Origin: CAZWDL01 sp964632995 | GTDB lineage: Bacteria; Bacteroidota; Bacteroidia; Chitinophagales; Saprospiraceae | Assembly: GCA_964632995.1 (NCBI GenBank) | Contig: CAZWDL010000028.1 | Location: 1-64,000, forward strand | Reading direction: 5' to 3' | Length of the DNA stretch: 64,000 nucleotides | Shown: piece by piece, positions 44,008-53,600 of the stretch | How the letters are laid out: the number at the start of each line of letters is the position of its first letter | How positions within the stretch are numbered: the stretch's first letter is position 1 | Position numbers and translations under genes: made by a program | Notes under the pieces: generated by a model | Told to the model about the DNA's origin: nothing | Databases searched by the model: none | Seen by the model: the letters and a program-made list of their open reading frames with translations, nothing else

Positions 44008-44579
44008 TCAGCATCACGCCTTCCCATATCATCCAGCACCTCTACTGCCCGCGCTTCACCTACTTCGAGTACGTGCTGAGCATCCCGCAGTACGAGGAGA
44101 AAAACTACAAGGTCATGCGCGGCCGCCACCTGCACGACGAGCGCCTGGAACGCAACAAAAACTACCTGCGCCGCCGCCTCGGCGTCACCGCCCGCCACGA
44201 CGACCAGTACCTCACTAACGATCTCCTGCGCGGCCGCGTAGACGAGGTCCTGGAACTCGCCGACGGCTCCATAGCTCCGCTCGATTATAAATTTGCACGA
44301 TACGAAGAAAAAGTGTATAATACGTACAAAACCCAGCTGTTCTGCTACGCCTGGCTGATCGAGGATAACTTCCGCAAACCCGTTAATCGCGGATACCTCG
44401 TCTACACGCGCAGCAACAACAAGGTGGTGGAAATCCCGGTAACGCCGGACGATAAGCAAACCGTCCGGAAAGCCGCCGAATCCATCCGGCGCATCATCCA
44501 GGATAACCGCTTCCCCCGGGCCACGCGCTATAAAAGCCGCTGTACGCATTGCACCTACCGCAATATCTGCATCCGCTGA
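44004..44579 (+). CDS. cas4: CRISPR adaptation nuclease Cas4
   Basis: Starting in the cas2 stop (ATG 44004) gives 191 residues. Cys in HLYCPRFTYFEY and three Cys in CTHCTYRNIC form the 4Fe-4S cluster. The RecB-like nuclease core is RGRVDEVLELADGSIAPLDYK, with the Asp and Lys of PD-(D/E)XK in PLDYKFA. Cas4 trims prespacers and selects the PAM end before integration. A longer frame starting at 43779 is only an overlap with cas2. It is the last cas gene before the leader. Confidence 0.95.
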   Translation: MISITPSHIIQHLYCPRFTYFEYVLSIPQYEEKNYKVMRGRHLHDERLERNKNYLRRRLGVTARHDDQYLTNDLLRGRVDEVLELADGSIAPLDYKFARYEEKVYNTYKTQLFCYAWLIEDNFRKPVNRGYLVYTRSNNKVVEIPVTPDDKQTVRKAAESIRRIIQDNRFPRATRYKSRCTHCTYRNICIR

Positions 44580-44776
44580 AACCACCCTTCCGGCGGCGAA
44601 CTTATTTTCAAAGGTGCAAAAACAGCGGCTAACCGGCTGCTATACAATGAGTTGTCAATTCGAAAAACACCCAAAAACAGCCGAAAATGCTCTTTGACAG
44701 ACGGTTCTTTTTCCATTTTAAAGTTTCCGGCTTTCTCGTATCGGCCTCATTCTCAACACGGTGCGAAAAGGGACGC
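44580..44776 (+). promoter_or_regulatory. CRISPR leader
   Basis: 197 AT-rich bp lie between cas4 and the first repeat without an ORF. The orientation is supported by intact repeats at this end, a decayed repeat at the far end and the ATTGAAAC handle on the plus strand. TTTG (44693-44696) with TTTTAAAG some 20 bp later is a weak promoter candidate. Confidence 0.7.
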
Positions 44777-47059
44777 CTTCAGATAGCACTTCCACGAAAA
44801 CAAGGATTGAAACATAATGTCAATTGACTAATAAAAATATCCCCGAATGGCTTCAGATAGCACTTCCACGAAAACAAGGATTGAAACTTGTAGATGCGCA
44901 AAAACTTATCGGAACCGGATTTCCTTCAGATAGCACTTCCACGAAAACAAGGATTGAAACTTAGTCAATTGACATTATCAAAGTATTCCGGGTATCTGCT
45001 TCAGATAGCACTTCCACGAAAACAAGGATTGAAACACCTTAGCCTCCCTGCCCTTTGGGATAATGACCAGAACTTCAGATAGCACTTCCACGAAAACAAG
45101 GATTGAAACCTGATGTGAAACTCATGATGATTGAGTTCGCCACTTCTTCAGATAGCACTTCCACGAAAACAAGGATTGAAACCCATACCGAACGATAAAA
45201 CGCCGTACAGGTACCCGGACTTCAGATAGCACTTCCACGAAAACAAGGATTGAAACTCCGTAGAATACTTTCCATTATGCACCACTACTGGGCTTCAGAT
45301 AGCACTTCCACGAAAACAAGGATTGAAACAGAATAATGAAGCCTGAAATTCTGACAAGAGGCCAACTTCAGATAGCACTTCCACGAAAACAAGGATTGAA
45401 ACCGCTAAACGAAAGGATATGAATAAGGGTACAAAGATCTTCAGATAGCACTTCCACGAAAACAAGGATTGAAACGCTGAGTAAAAATCATGCTGAATCC
45501 CTGGTTGGTATCTTCAGATAGCACTTCCACGAAAACAAGGATTGAAACAAACCAAAAGCAAGTCTAATATGAAAAACCTGAAAATCTTCAGATAGCACTT
45601 CCACGAAAACAAGGATTGAAACAATTTGAGCCCCCGACCGTACTCCGGAGGGCTCCACCTTCAGATAGCACTTCCACGAAAACAAGGATTGAAACTTCTC
45701 TCGAAGTTGTTAATTCCGTCTACAATAATTGCTTCAGATAGCACTTCCACGAAAACAAGGATTGAAACGAAAAAAAGCCGCCGCCCCAAATCCCAGTTAA
45801 ACATCTTCAGATAGCACTTCCACGAAAACAAGGATTGAAACAAAAAAACAGAAGAATGATAGAGACAGCACTCCATTTCTTCAGATAGCACTTCCACGAA
45901 AACAAGGATTGAAACATGTGTTACTAATCATGCTGATGTCCTCCTCCTGGTCTTCAGATAGCACTTCCACGAAAACAAGGATTGAAACAATAACTGTTAT
46001 GTTATCGAAATCTCACATCTCAACTTCAGATAGCACTTCCACGAAAACAAGGATTGAAACAGAAGGCTGCTGAGAAAGCATTAAAGGGCGACGATCCTTC
46101 AGATAGCACTTCCACGAAAACAAGGATTGAAACCTTCTTCGATGACGGCCTCAACTGCCTTTGCTACGGCTTCAGATAGCACTTCCACGAAAACAAGGAT
46201 TGAAACAAACGGCGTGTCTATCGTGTACCAGGTTAGTTTTTCCTTCAGATAGCACTTCCACGAAAACAAGGATTGAAACCTTCCGGTTCGTTCGCTTTCC
46301 CCTGTCGGATCTTTTCTTCAGATAGCACTTCCACGAAAACAAGGATTGAAACAAACCCTTTTTCAATTTCAGTAAACCGGTGCGGTAAAGCTTCAGATAG
46401 CACTTCCACGAAAACAAGGATTGAAACACACTTTTGTGCCCTAAAAAGTAGTATATTGTAGCATCTTCAGATAGCACTTCCACGAAAACAAGGATTGAAA
46501 CGAATCAGCTGGGAGTACATCCTGTGCGCTCCGCATCCTTCAGATAGCACTTCCACGAAAACAAGGATTGAAACACGAACGTTTTCGTGTATCTCCAGCG
46601 CGCCAGTATGCTTCAGATAGCACTTCCACGAAAACAAGGATTGAAACCAAGGAAGAGCAAAGCAAGATCAAGCAGGAGACAACCTTCAGATAGCACTTCC
46701 ACGAAAACAAGGATTGAAACTCGCATCGAATGTTGTGTTGATCATAAGAAAATAATCTTCAGATAGCACTTCCACGAAAACAAGGATTGAAACTAACATC
46801 CAGTAAATGCCGGATGTCCGGATCCGATTCTTCAGATAGCACTTCCACGAAAACAAGGATTGAAACCTGCATCCATGTCTTGATACCCTTCCCTCGCGTC
46901 CCCTTCAGATAGCACTTCCACGAAAACAAGGATTGAAACTAATTCAAATGATTGTGGAACATTGGGGTAAATTTTCTTCAGATAGCACTTCCACGAAAAC
47001 AAGGATTGAAACTGCCGTCCTTGCTCCCACTTCTCAAATGTTGCATTCCTTCAGATAGA
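44777..47059 (+). CRISPR. CRISPR array: 31 identical 37-nt repeats plus a truncated terminal repeat
   Basis: The repeat begins CTTCAGATAGCACTTCCACG and ends AAAACAAGGATTGAAAC (37 nt). The first copy is at 44777-44813, the last full copy at 46976-47012, and an 11-nt remnant (CTTCAGATAGA) starts at 47049. By eye all 31 full copies are identical. Spacers are 35-38 nt. The handle ATTGAAAC is the type I-B kind. The perfect repeats and complete cas set argue for an active locus. Spacer 1 (44814-44850) and spacer 3 (44961-44998) share an 18-nt reverse-complementary block. Spacers 10 and 16 share AATCATGCTGA in register. No spacer was seen to match another part of this window, but this was not searched exhaustively. 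Confidence 0.98.
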
Positions 47060-47168
47060 AAGTACAGTGAAAAGCTTATACTTTCCTTATGCTCGGTCAA
47101 ATGAGTTGACGAGTAATAATATTTGAAAAATTTACGTAAGTAAAGCAAGAACGAAACGGTTAATATCA

Positions 47169-47200
47169 TTTGAATCTAAATCCATTTGTTGTTACTTTTG
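47169..47200 (+). promoter_or_regulatory. Bacteroidota-type promoter for the AAA+ ATPase gene
   Basis: TTTG at 47169-47172 and TACTTTTG at 47193-47200 (TAnnTTTG) with a 20-bp spacer. Transcription should start near 47207, which supports the ATG at 47222 and excludes the longer frame from 47186. Confidence 0.7.
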
Positions 47201-47221
47201 ATCTCAACCCAGATCAAAAAT

Positions 47222-48412
47222 ATGGAAGAACTGATTTCATACCAGATCAGACTAATGGATCAGGTCAGCGACCGCTTTTTCCGGTTTCGCTACCGGACTT
47301 TACCCTGGCGGCAGCGGTTTATCGGCATCAAGGGGCCGCGCGGCAGCGGCAAGACGACAATGTTGCTGCAGTACGCCAGGTACGAATTGAAAGATCCCGC
47401 GAAGCACCTGTACATTACGATGGACCATCCGTACTTCTACAATCACAAGCTGTTGGAGCTGGCGGAGGACTTCTACAATCAGGGCGGAGAAACGCTGCTG
47501 ATCGATGAAATTCACAAGTACGAAAACTGGTCGAGAGAGCTGAAAAACCTGTACGACGGCTATCCGAATTTACAGGTCATCTTCACCTCCTCGTCCGCGC
47601 TGGACCTGTACCGGGGAGAAGCCGATCTGAGCCGTCGCGTCATTGCTTTCGAGTTGCCGGGCCTGTCTTTCCGCGAATACCTGTCGTTGGAACACGGGAT
47701 CAACTTTCCGGCCTATTCCCTGCCGGAACTGCTGGACCGCCACCTGGAAATAGGCCGGAAGATCACTGCGACAATCAAGCCCCTGGCGCTGCTGCCGGCC
47801 TACTTGCAGCACGGATACTTTCCCTTTTTCGTGGAGCGGGAGCAGAAGATTTACCAGCAGCAGGTGTTTCAGGCCATGGAGACGACGCTGTTCCAGGACA
47901 TCAGCTTCATCGAGGGATTTGCCGTAGAAAATGTGCCCAAGATGCAGCGCCTGCTGGCCGTCCTGGCCGAAACGGCGCCTTTCGAACCCAATATTTCCAA
48001 ACTGGCGGAGCGGCTGGAGCTCGGGCGCAATACGGTCAAACAGTACATCTTCCTGCTGGGAAAAGCGCGAATCCTCAATCTGCTGTCGCGCGAAGGGAAA
48101 GGTATCTCCGCGCTGCAAAAGCCGGACAAGATCTACCTGGAAAACACCAACTTCAGTTTTGCGCTCAAAGAAAGACCCGATACCGGCAACCTGCGGGAGA
48201 CCTTCTTTCTGAATCAGCTGAAGAACGCCGGCCACGACTTGTTCTTCCCCGGCAAACACTTCGACTTCATCACGGCGGAGGGACTGAAGTTTGAAATCGG
48301 AGGAAAGAATAAAAAGAAACCCCAAGACAAAGATGTTTATCTGGTTAAAGACGGCATCCCCCTAGGATTCGGCCACACGATTCCACTTTGGCTATTCGGT
48401 TTCCTTTACTAA
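47222..48412 (+). CDS. AAA+ ATPase with DUF4143-like C-terminal domain
   Basis: The 396-residue protein has Walker A in IGIKGPRGSGKTTMLLQYAR, Walker B TLLIDEIHKYENW and sensor-like VIFTSSSALDLYRGEADLSR, typical of the ATPase group often paired with DUF4143. Its C-terminal part (LAVLAETAPFEPNISKLAER, LELGRNTVKQYI) contains a winged-helix-like segment, then an ending like a degenerate PD-(D/E)XK fold (FDFITAEGLKFEIGGKNKKK). These ATPases are widespread in accessory regions and poorly characterised. It has its own promoter directly after the array and is followed after 11 bp by a cas4 fragment, so it may belong to the older, second CRISPR locus. Confidence 0.85.
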   Translation: MEELISYQIRLMDQVSDRFFRFRYRTLPWRQRFIGIKGPRGSGKTTMLLQYARYELKDPAKHLYITMDHPYFYNHKLLELAEDFYNQGGETLLIDEIHKYENWSRELKNLYDGYPNLQVIFTSSSALDLYRGEADLSRRVIAFELPGLSFREYLSLEHGINFPAYSLPELLDRHLEIGRKITATIKPLALLPAYLQHGYFPFFVEREQKIYQQQVFQAMETTLFQDISFIEGFAVENVPKMQRLLAVLAETAPFEPNISKLAERLELGRNTVKQYIFLLGKARILNLLSREGKGISALQKPDKIYLENTNFSFALKERPDTGNLRETFFLNQLKNAGHDLFFPGKHFDFITAEGLKFEIGGKNKKKPQDKDVYLVKDGIPLGFGHTIPLWLFGFLY

Positions 48413-48423
48413 TTCAGGCGCTC

Positions 48424-48590
48424 ATGCATATCACCGGCACTCATGTTTCCTATCTCCACCTCTGTCACCGCAAACTGTGGCTCTTCGCCAACGGCATCAA
48501 CATGGAGCAAAACAGCGCATTGGTGGCGGAAGGAAAATTCATTGATGTGACCAGCTATTCTCAGCGCGCCGCCCGCCGGCAGGCGCTGGA
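48424..48590 (+). pseudogene. cas4 N-terminal fragment of a second CRISPR locus
   Basis: The frame starts MHITGTHVSYLHLCHRKLWL and continues FANGINMEQNSALVAEGKFI, then TSYSQRAARRQ. This is the N-terminus of a Cas4 with the first cluster Cys in HLCHRKLWLF. The similarity ends near 48580; the rest of the protein, including the nuclease residues and the other three cysteines, is missing. It is unlike the intact cas4 at 44.0 kb, so it comes from a different lineage rather than from local duplication. Confidence 0.75.
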
Positions 48591-48598
48591 GACGAGGG

Positions 48599-48754
48599 CA
48601 TCAAATAGATGCGGAGAGGCGCGAGGGCAAGCCCAAATACCTGCCCGTGGAAGCGGTGGAAGGCCTGTACATTTTCGGCAGCGTCGACGCCAACAGCGCG
48701 CTGTTCAACTTCCTGTCTCCTATCCCTACTTTAATCGTACCAGAGTGGAATTGA
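48599..48754 (+). pseudogene. cas1 N-terminal fragment of a second CRISPR locus
   Basis: In another frame the sequence reads GKPKYLPVEAVEGLYIFGSV and continues DANSALFNFL, the beta-domain signature of Cas1 proteins that accompany Cas4 of the upstream type. Both the start and the catalytic domain are missing. The frame ends at TGA 48752-48754, inside a CRISPR-like repeat. A deletion joining cas4 to the interior of cas1 and then to the array explains the arrangement. Confidence 0.75.
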
Positions 48755-48757
48755 AAC
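48729..48757 (+). repeat. Solitary CRISPR repeat of a different family
   Basis: The 29 bp start CTTTAATCGTACC and end AGAGTGGAATTGAAAC, the form of 29-30-nt Bacteroidota repeats ending in ATTGAAAC. It differs from the 37-nt repeat of the main array except for the handle. It directly follows the cas1 fragment and has no second copy downstream, so it looks like the last remnant of an array. Confidence 0.65.
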
Positions 48758-48949
48758 GAGATTTTCTGTAAAATTGTAAAACTCAACCCTATCAGCAGGA
48801 CGAACAGTTTAAAATAGATTTTTTCTGTCCGACGAGATTGCCTTTTCCAGAGGCGAAAGAAAAGAAAATCTATTCAGATGATTTGATCTTACAAAGGTTG
48901 ATCATAACGTTTAATCGACAAGAATCAGCTTCAAGAAAACCAACTCCCC

Positions 48950-49909
48950 ATGCGTCAATACCTCAACCACCTACTCCAGGATATTGCCGCGGCCAGGCGC
49001 CCGGACCCGCTCCCTCAATCACCAGAACCGGAAGATCACATCGCCGAAGTCGAGCGCTATTTACATGAGGAGCCGGAGCTAAGTCTGGGGCAGCACTGCG
49101 GATTGAAGGAGGAGGCCTTTCCCCCAGCAGAGCGGCTGACGCCGGAACAGCAGGAAAGTGTGGTGGAGGCTTTGGAGCAGACGTATTTTTCTTACGGCAT
49201 AAGCCTGGCCGTTCCGGAAGCGCTGCCGCCGGCCCTTAAGTACCGGTTTTTTGTGGAGGCGCTGGCCAGGAAATGCTTTGTCAGTGATTGGGGGATGACC
49301 ACTATCGAATATTGTACGTACAACGTGGATCTTTGCCCCTTTGGTGTCAAACATTGCACTTGTATGAACGACTGGCTGGAAGAAGTGGAGGCCATTCGTC
49401 GCAAGCCGCCTGAAGAATGGACGGAGATAGAACAACTGGAAGACTGCTGGATGACACTGCTCATACAGTACGATGAATGCCGCGCAGCTTGGGAAAATGA
49501 AAACAGTCCAAATAAACGCTTCGTACGCCAACTGTTAAGAGATATCGCGGAGGCTCGAAAGCTGTTCCACGGTGCAGGTGGCTCCATGATGCTGGAGCGC
49601 CCGGAGATGGAAGAGCAGGGTGCAGCGTACCGGCTGTTTTTTGAGTGGATAGGACTGGAAGACGTTCATTTTCCACAGGAGGACAACTTATCGGAAACAG
49701 AGGTAGAGTTGTTGGGATTTGCCTTGTTGCGCCTGTACGGTAAAGAATTGATCGCAATCCCGCTGATGGCCCTTAGCGCAACAGACCGCTACCGGCAGTT
49801 GGTCAAACATTTTACGACGCCGATGCGCAAAATCGGGGAAATGCAGTTTCTTATCTCCCGTAAAGGCCTCGATTTTTTCCGGTTTCCAGATCTCCTGGAA
49901 GGGATATAA
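48950..49909 (+). CDS. Hypothetical protein with internal duplication and Cys-rich insert
   Basis: The 319-residue protein consists of two related halves. YLNHLLQDIAAARRP near the N-terminus corresponds to VRQLLRDIAEARKLF at about residue 188. LTPEQQESVVEALEQTYFSY corresponds to LSETEVELLGFALLRLYGKE, each followed by a similar helix. Between them is a Cys cluster (CTYNVDLCPFGVKHCTCMND) that could bind a metal. The family is not recognised. It starts just past the CRISPR relic, preceded by 190 bp without a clear gene, and is followed by a Uma2-type nuclease. Confidence 0.65.
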   Translation: MRQYLNHLLQDIAAARRPDPLPQSPEPEDHIAEVERYLHEEPELSLGQHCGLKEEAFPPAERLTPEQQESVVEALEQTYFSYGISLAVPEALPPALKYRFFVEALARKCFVSDWGMTTIEYCTYNVDLCPFGVKHCTCMNDWLEEVEAIRRKPPEEWTEIEQLEDCWMTLLIQYDECRAAWENENSPNKRFVRQLLRDIAEARKLFHGAGGSMMLERPEMEEQGAAYRLFFEWIGLEDVHFPQEDNLSETEVELLGFALLRLYGKELIAIPLMALSATDRYRQLVKHFTTPMRKIGEMQFLISRKGLDFFRFPDLLEGI

Positions 49910-50020
49910 CCCGACTTCCCGATGAAGTACTTCCACCGGATGGAGGAGGAGTCCAAACCCTTCAAAATCTGGTGGTGAGTAACAGGAAAAATCATTATTT
50001 TGAACCAAATACAACGGCTT

Positions 50021-50617
50021 ATGGTAACCAAGCTCCACGATCTGGATCCGTCGAAAAAATATACCTACGCCGACTATCTGGAATGGCAACTGGATGAAAT
50101 GGTGGAATTAATCCGGGGCCGGATTTTCAAAATGACACCCGCCCCCGACCTGTATCACCAGGAAGTTTCCAGTAATTTACACGGCGCTATTCATGCTTAT
50201 CTGAAAGGCAAAGCATGCAAAGTCTTTCACGCTCCCTTCGATGTGCGATTCCCCATGCCTCCGGACCGGACCGGTGAAGAGGAAATCGAAACCGTTGTGC
50301 AACCCGATATCAGCGTCATTTGCGATCTGGGTAAATTGGACATCAAGGGGTGTCTCGGAGCGCCGGACTGGATTATTGAGATACTCTCTGTGAGTACTTC
50401 TGCAAAAGACCTTACAGAAAAATTCCAGCTTTACGAAAGCGCCGGCGTCAAGGAGTATTGGGTCGTTCATCCGCATGAACAGACGCTGCTGGTATACACG
50501 CTGAATGCTGATCGGAAATATCAGCTCCGCGGTCGACCTTATGTTAGAACAGACAAAGTGAAGGTCGGCATTTTTCCGGATTTCGAACTTGACCTTAAAG
50601 AGATTTTTCCTGAATGA
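50021..50617 (+). CDS. Uma2-family (DUF820) PD-(D/E)XK endonuclease-like protein
   Basis: ATG 50021 gives 198 residues with the Uma2 plan: YTYADYLEWQLDEMVELIRG, YHQEVSSNLHGAIHAYL, VQPDISVICDL (Asp of the PD motif) and PDWIIEILSVST (Glu of the ExK position), then KFQLYESAGVKEYWVV. The family is abundant in cyanobacteria and some Bacteroidota; its fold is a restriction-type nuclease but the biological role is unsettled. An alternative TTG start at 50000 is less likely. Confidence 0.85.
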   Translation: MVTKLHDLDPSKKYTYADYLEWQLDEMVELIRGRIFKMTPAPDLYHQEVSSNLHGAIHAYLKGKACKVFHAPFDVRFPMPPDRTGEEEIETVVQPDISVICDLGKLDIKGCLGAPDWIIEILSVSTSAKDLTEKFQLYESAGVKEYWVVHPHEQTLLVYTLNADRKYQLRGRPYVRTDKVKVGIFPDFELDLKEIFPE

Positions 50618-50694
50618 TCGACCCGCAAGATGTATTGCATCCTATTCTCTTGGTCGTGTTTCTCCATACCTGACCCGAAGAACCTCACCATAAC

Positions 50695-53600
50695 ATGCAA
50701 ACGCCTGTATACTCGACCCCTCATTTTTACCATCATACCATCCCAACTGTCGGAGCGCTCTTACTCGTATTGCCGCTCTTTCTATCCGGTCAGGCTCTTC
50801 CTAAAACCCTCTACTTCAATACAGTACAAAATATTCAGACACACCGGTACGCCGGGGCTTTCCCTGATAGCAGGGGATACATTTGGTTCGGCACGCAAAG
50901 CGGTTTGTTTAGGTATGACGGAAAAAACATCAAAGCCTACAAGCCTGACTTAAATAATTCCAACTCATTGAGTTATGCCTGGATTGTCGATCTCATTGAA
51001 GACGAGAACGGGAAACTTTGGATAAGTACCAGAGGAGGTGGCTTAAATTCCTATGATATTTTTAAAGACAAATGGGAACACTTCTACTTTGAGCAAAACG
51101 ACAGTACATCCCTACTGACGAATAGTCCTCAGTGGCTTGCCTTAGATGAAGAAGGGATGATATGGATAAAATTTGTCGGTCATGGAGGAATTGGTTGTTT
51201 TAACCCTGATACCGGAAAGTGCAAACGATTTATACCTCAACCAGGTAAAGCGGGTCATTTGCAGGGTGAGGTGAGTGGTAAATTAGTAGCCCTTGGTCAA
51301 CAAATCTATATTTCTACCTCTATAGGGCTAGAGTATTTTGATAAAGAAACCGGGTCTTTTTCTCATATACCTTTCATAAATGAAAAAGGGGATAGCGTAC
51401 CCTATAAAATATATCCAGCTGTTGGTAAAAGCAAAGATGGTATAATATGGGTCACGACACCGGATAATAAGTTGGGATTTTATGACCAAAATAGTCAAAG
51501 CATAAGATACTTTCCTCTACAAAACGATGTTAAACCATTTTCCCACCCAATAGCAGAGATAGAGGAGGATCAGCAAGGAAACTTGCTATTGTGTAATTGG
51601 TGGGAATTCTGGTCTCTTTCCAATGAGCGACGGCAGTTGCGAGAACATCAATTCGAGAGTATTGAGACACTGCAACGGATCGACAATCATACGGAATACA
51701 GGATTGCAATTGATAAGACGGGTATGATTTGGTCGGGGAACAATTATTACGACCCCAGAAAAAAGATATTTGATTTTTACGAAGTATTTTCCGAAGGAGA
51801 AAAGCAACGTTCTCAAACCTGGTCGGTAAAACGGATAAACGCCTCTCACGTATTGGTAGAAACACCAGACGGAGACTTTACATACCATTTAAAAGAACGC
51901 AAAGGTACTCCGGTCACTACTAAACCCATCGTCCGGTTAATAAAGGACAACAAACCCTATGACCTTTTCATCATGTCCTATGATTATGACCGGGAAGGCA
52001 ACCTATGGATTACGACTTGGGGACAGGGATTGATTCGAGTGAAAAAACAAACGCTCACTAACACCCGAACACCAATCCGTAATTTTGATCAATGGCTGGC
52101 TGATGGCTCTCTATCGCTTATTCCCACCAATTATCTGAAAAGCGTGTATGTTGACAGCCACAATGATTTATGGATTTGTGGAAACGAAGGAGGGGTTACC
52201 AGGTTAAATGCAAACACTTTGCAGTCTACTCAATTTGATTACAAAAAAGGAGAAGAGAGTATTTCGGATTTTTACACCTTTCATGTTATTGAAGATGACG
52301 ATGGCAATATCTGGATTACCACCAAAAGCGGAGGTATTAATAAATTTGACAGGAAGACTGAAAAATTTAAAGTGTTTAATGTCAAAGGGCAGATGATCGG
52401 CATCGATCAATTTCGGATCGAAAAAGACACAGAAGGGTGGCTGTGGTTCAATTCTTCGATAGGCTTATCTGCTATTGATCCTGCTACCGAACAAATCAGG
52501 CATTATACCCAACACGACGGGTTGGCGAGTTGGGAACACGGTTTAACAATTGACCATTCAACCAATAGCTTATTCCTAGCTGGGAATTTAGGCTTTCAGA
52601 TTATCAATATTGATGATTTGAAAAACCGCCCCACTTATTCTTCACCAATCAGAATTAATGAAGTTCAAATCTATAACGCTAAGGAAAAAACCTCTCAATC
52701 ACTACGACCCATCGACTGGGAAAAGCAGACCCTCCACCTATCTCATCAGGAAAACACTTTGACGATTGAGTATGCCATCCTTGATGCCAGAAATTCAAGC
52801 AAACATGAATATCTATACTCTTTTACAAGCGACAAAACTCCCGATTGGATTAGCAATGATAATAATACGCGTGTCAGTCTTAATCGATTGAGGTCCGGCG
52901 CCTACTATTTTCATATTAAAGGATGCAACAGCGACAAAATCTGGACAGAGTTAGCACAGCCGCTGAAAATCATTGTTCACCCGCCCTGGTGGCAAACCGA
53001 ATGGGCGTATTTGTTGTATGTGTTAATTATATCTGGAACGGTGTATTATTTTTACCGTTTCAACCTTAGCCGTCAACTGGCCAAACAAGAAGCTACGCAG
53101 ATTAAAGCATTAAACCAACTCAAATCCCGCTTCTACACCAATATCACCCACGAATTCCGCACGCCGCTCACGGTCATTCTGGGTATGAATCAGGAAAAAG
53201 ACAACCCCAAAGCGCAAGACCTCATCGAGCGCAATGGTAAAAAAATGCTCCAACTCATCAGTCAACTGCTGAATCTTTCCAAAATTGATACCGGTAATCT
53301 GAACGTTCACTATCAGCAAATTGAAATTGTTTCCTTCACGCAGTACATCGGGGAATCTTTTCAGTCCTTAGCCGAGCAGAAATACATCCGGCTGACTATT
53401 TACAGCGAAATCAAGCAGTTGTACATGGATATGGATGAAGAAAAGTACAGCCAAATCATCAGCAACCTGCTTTCCAATGCCATCAAATTTACACCCGAAA
53501 GCGGCAAGATCATTCTGCACCTCTCCCAAAAAGAGAACCGGCTTCTGGTAAAAGTGACCGACAACGGCATCGGCATCAGCCCGGAGGCCTTACCCCACAT

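Noticed and set aside
44894..46483. Short ORFs with repeated words such as LQIALPRKQGLK or FNPCFRGSAI
   Set aside because: They are translations of the CRISPR repeat in different frames.
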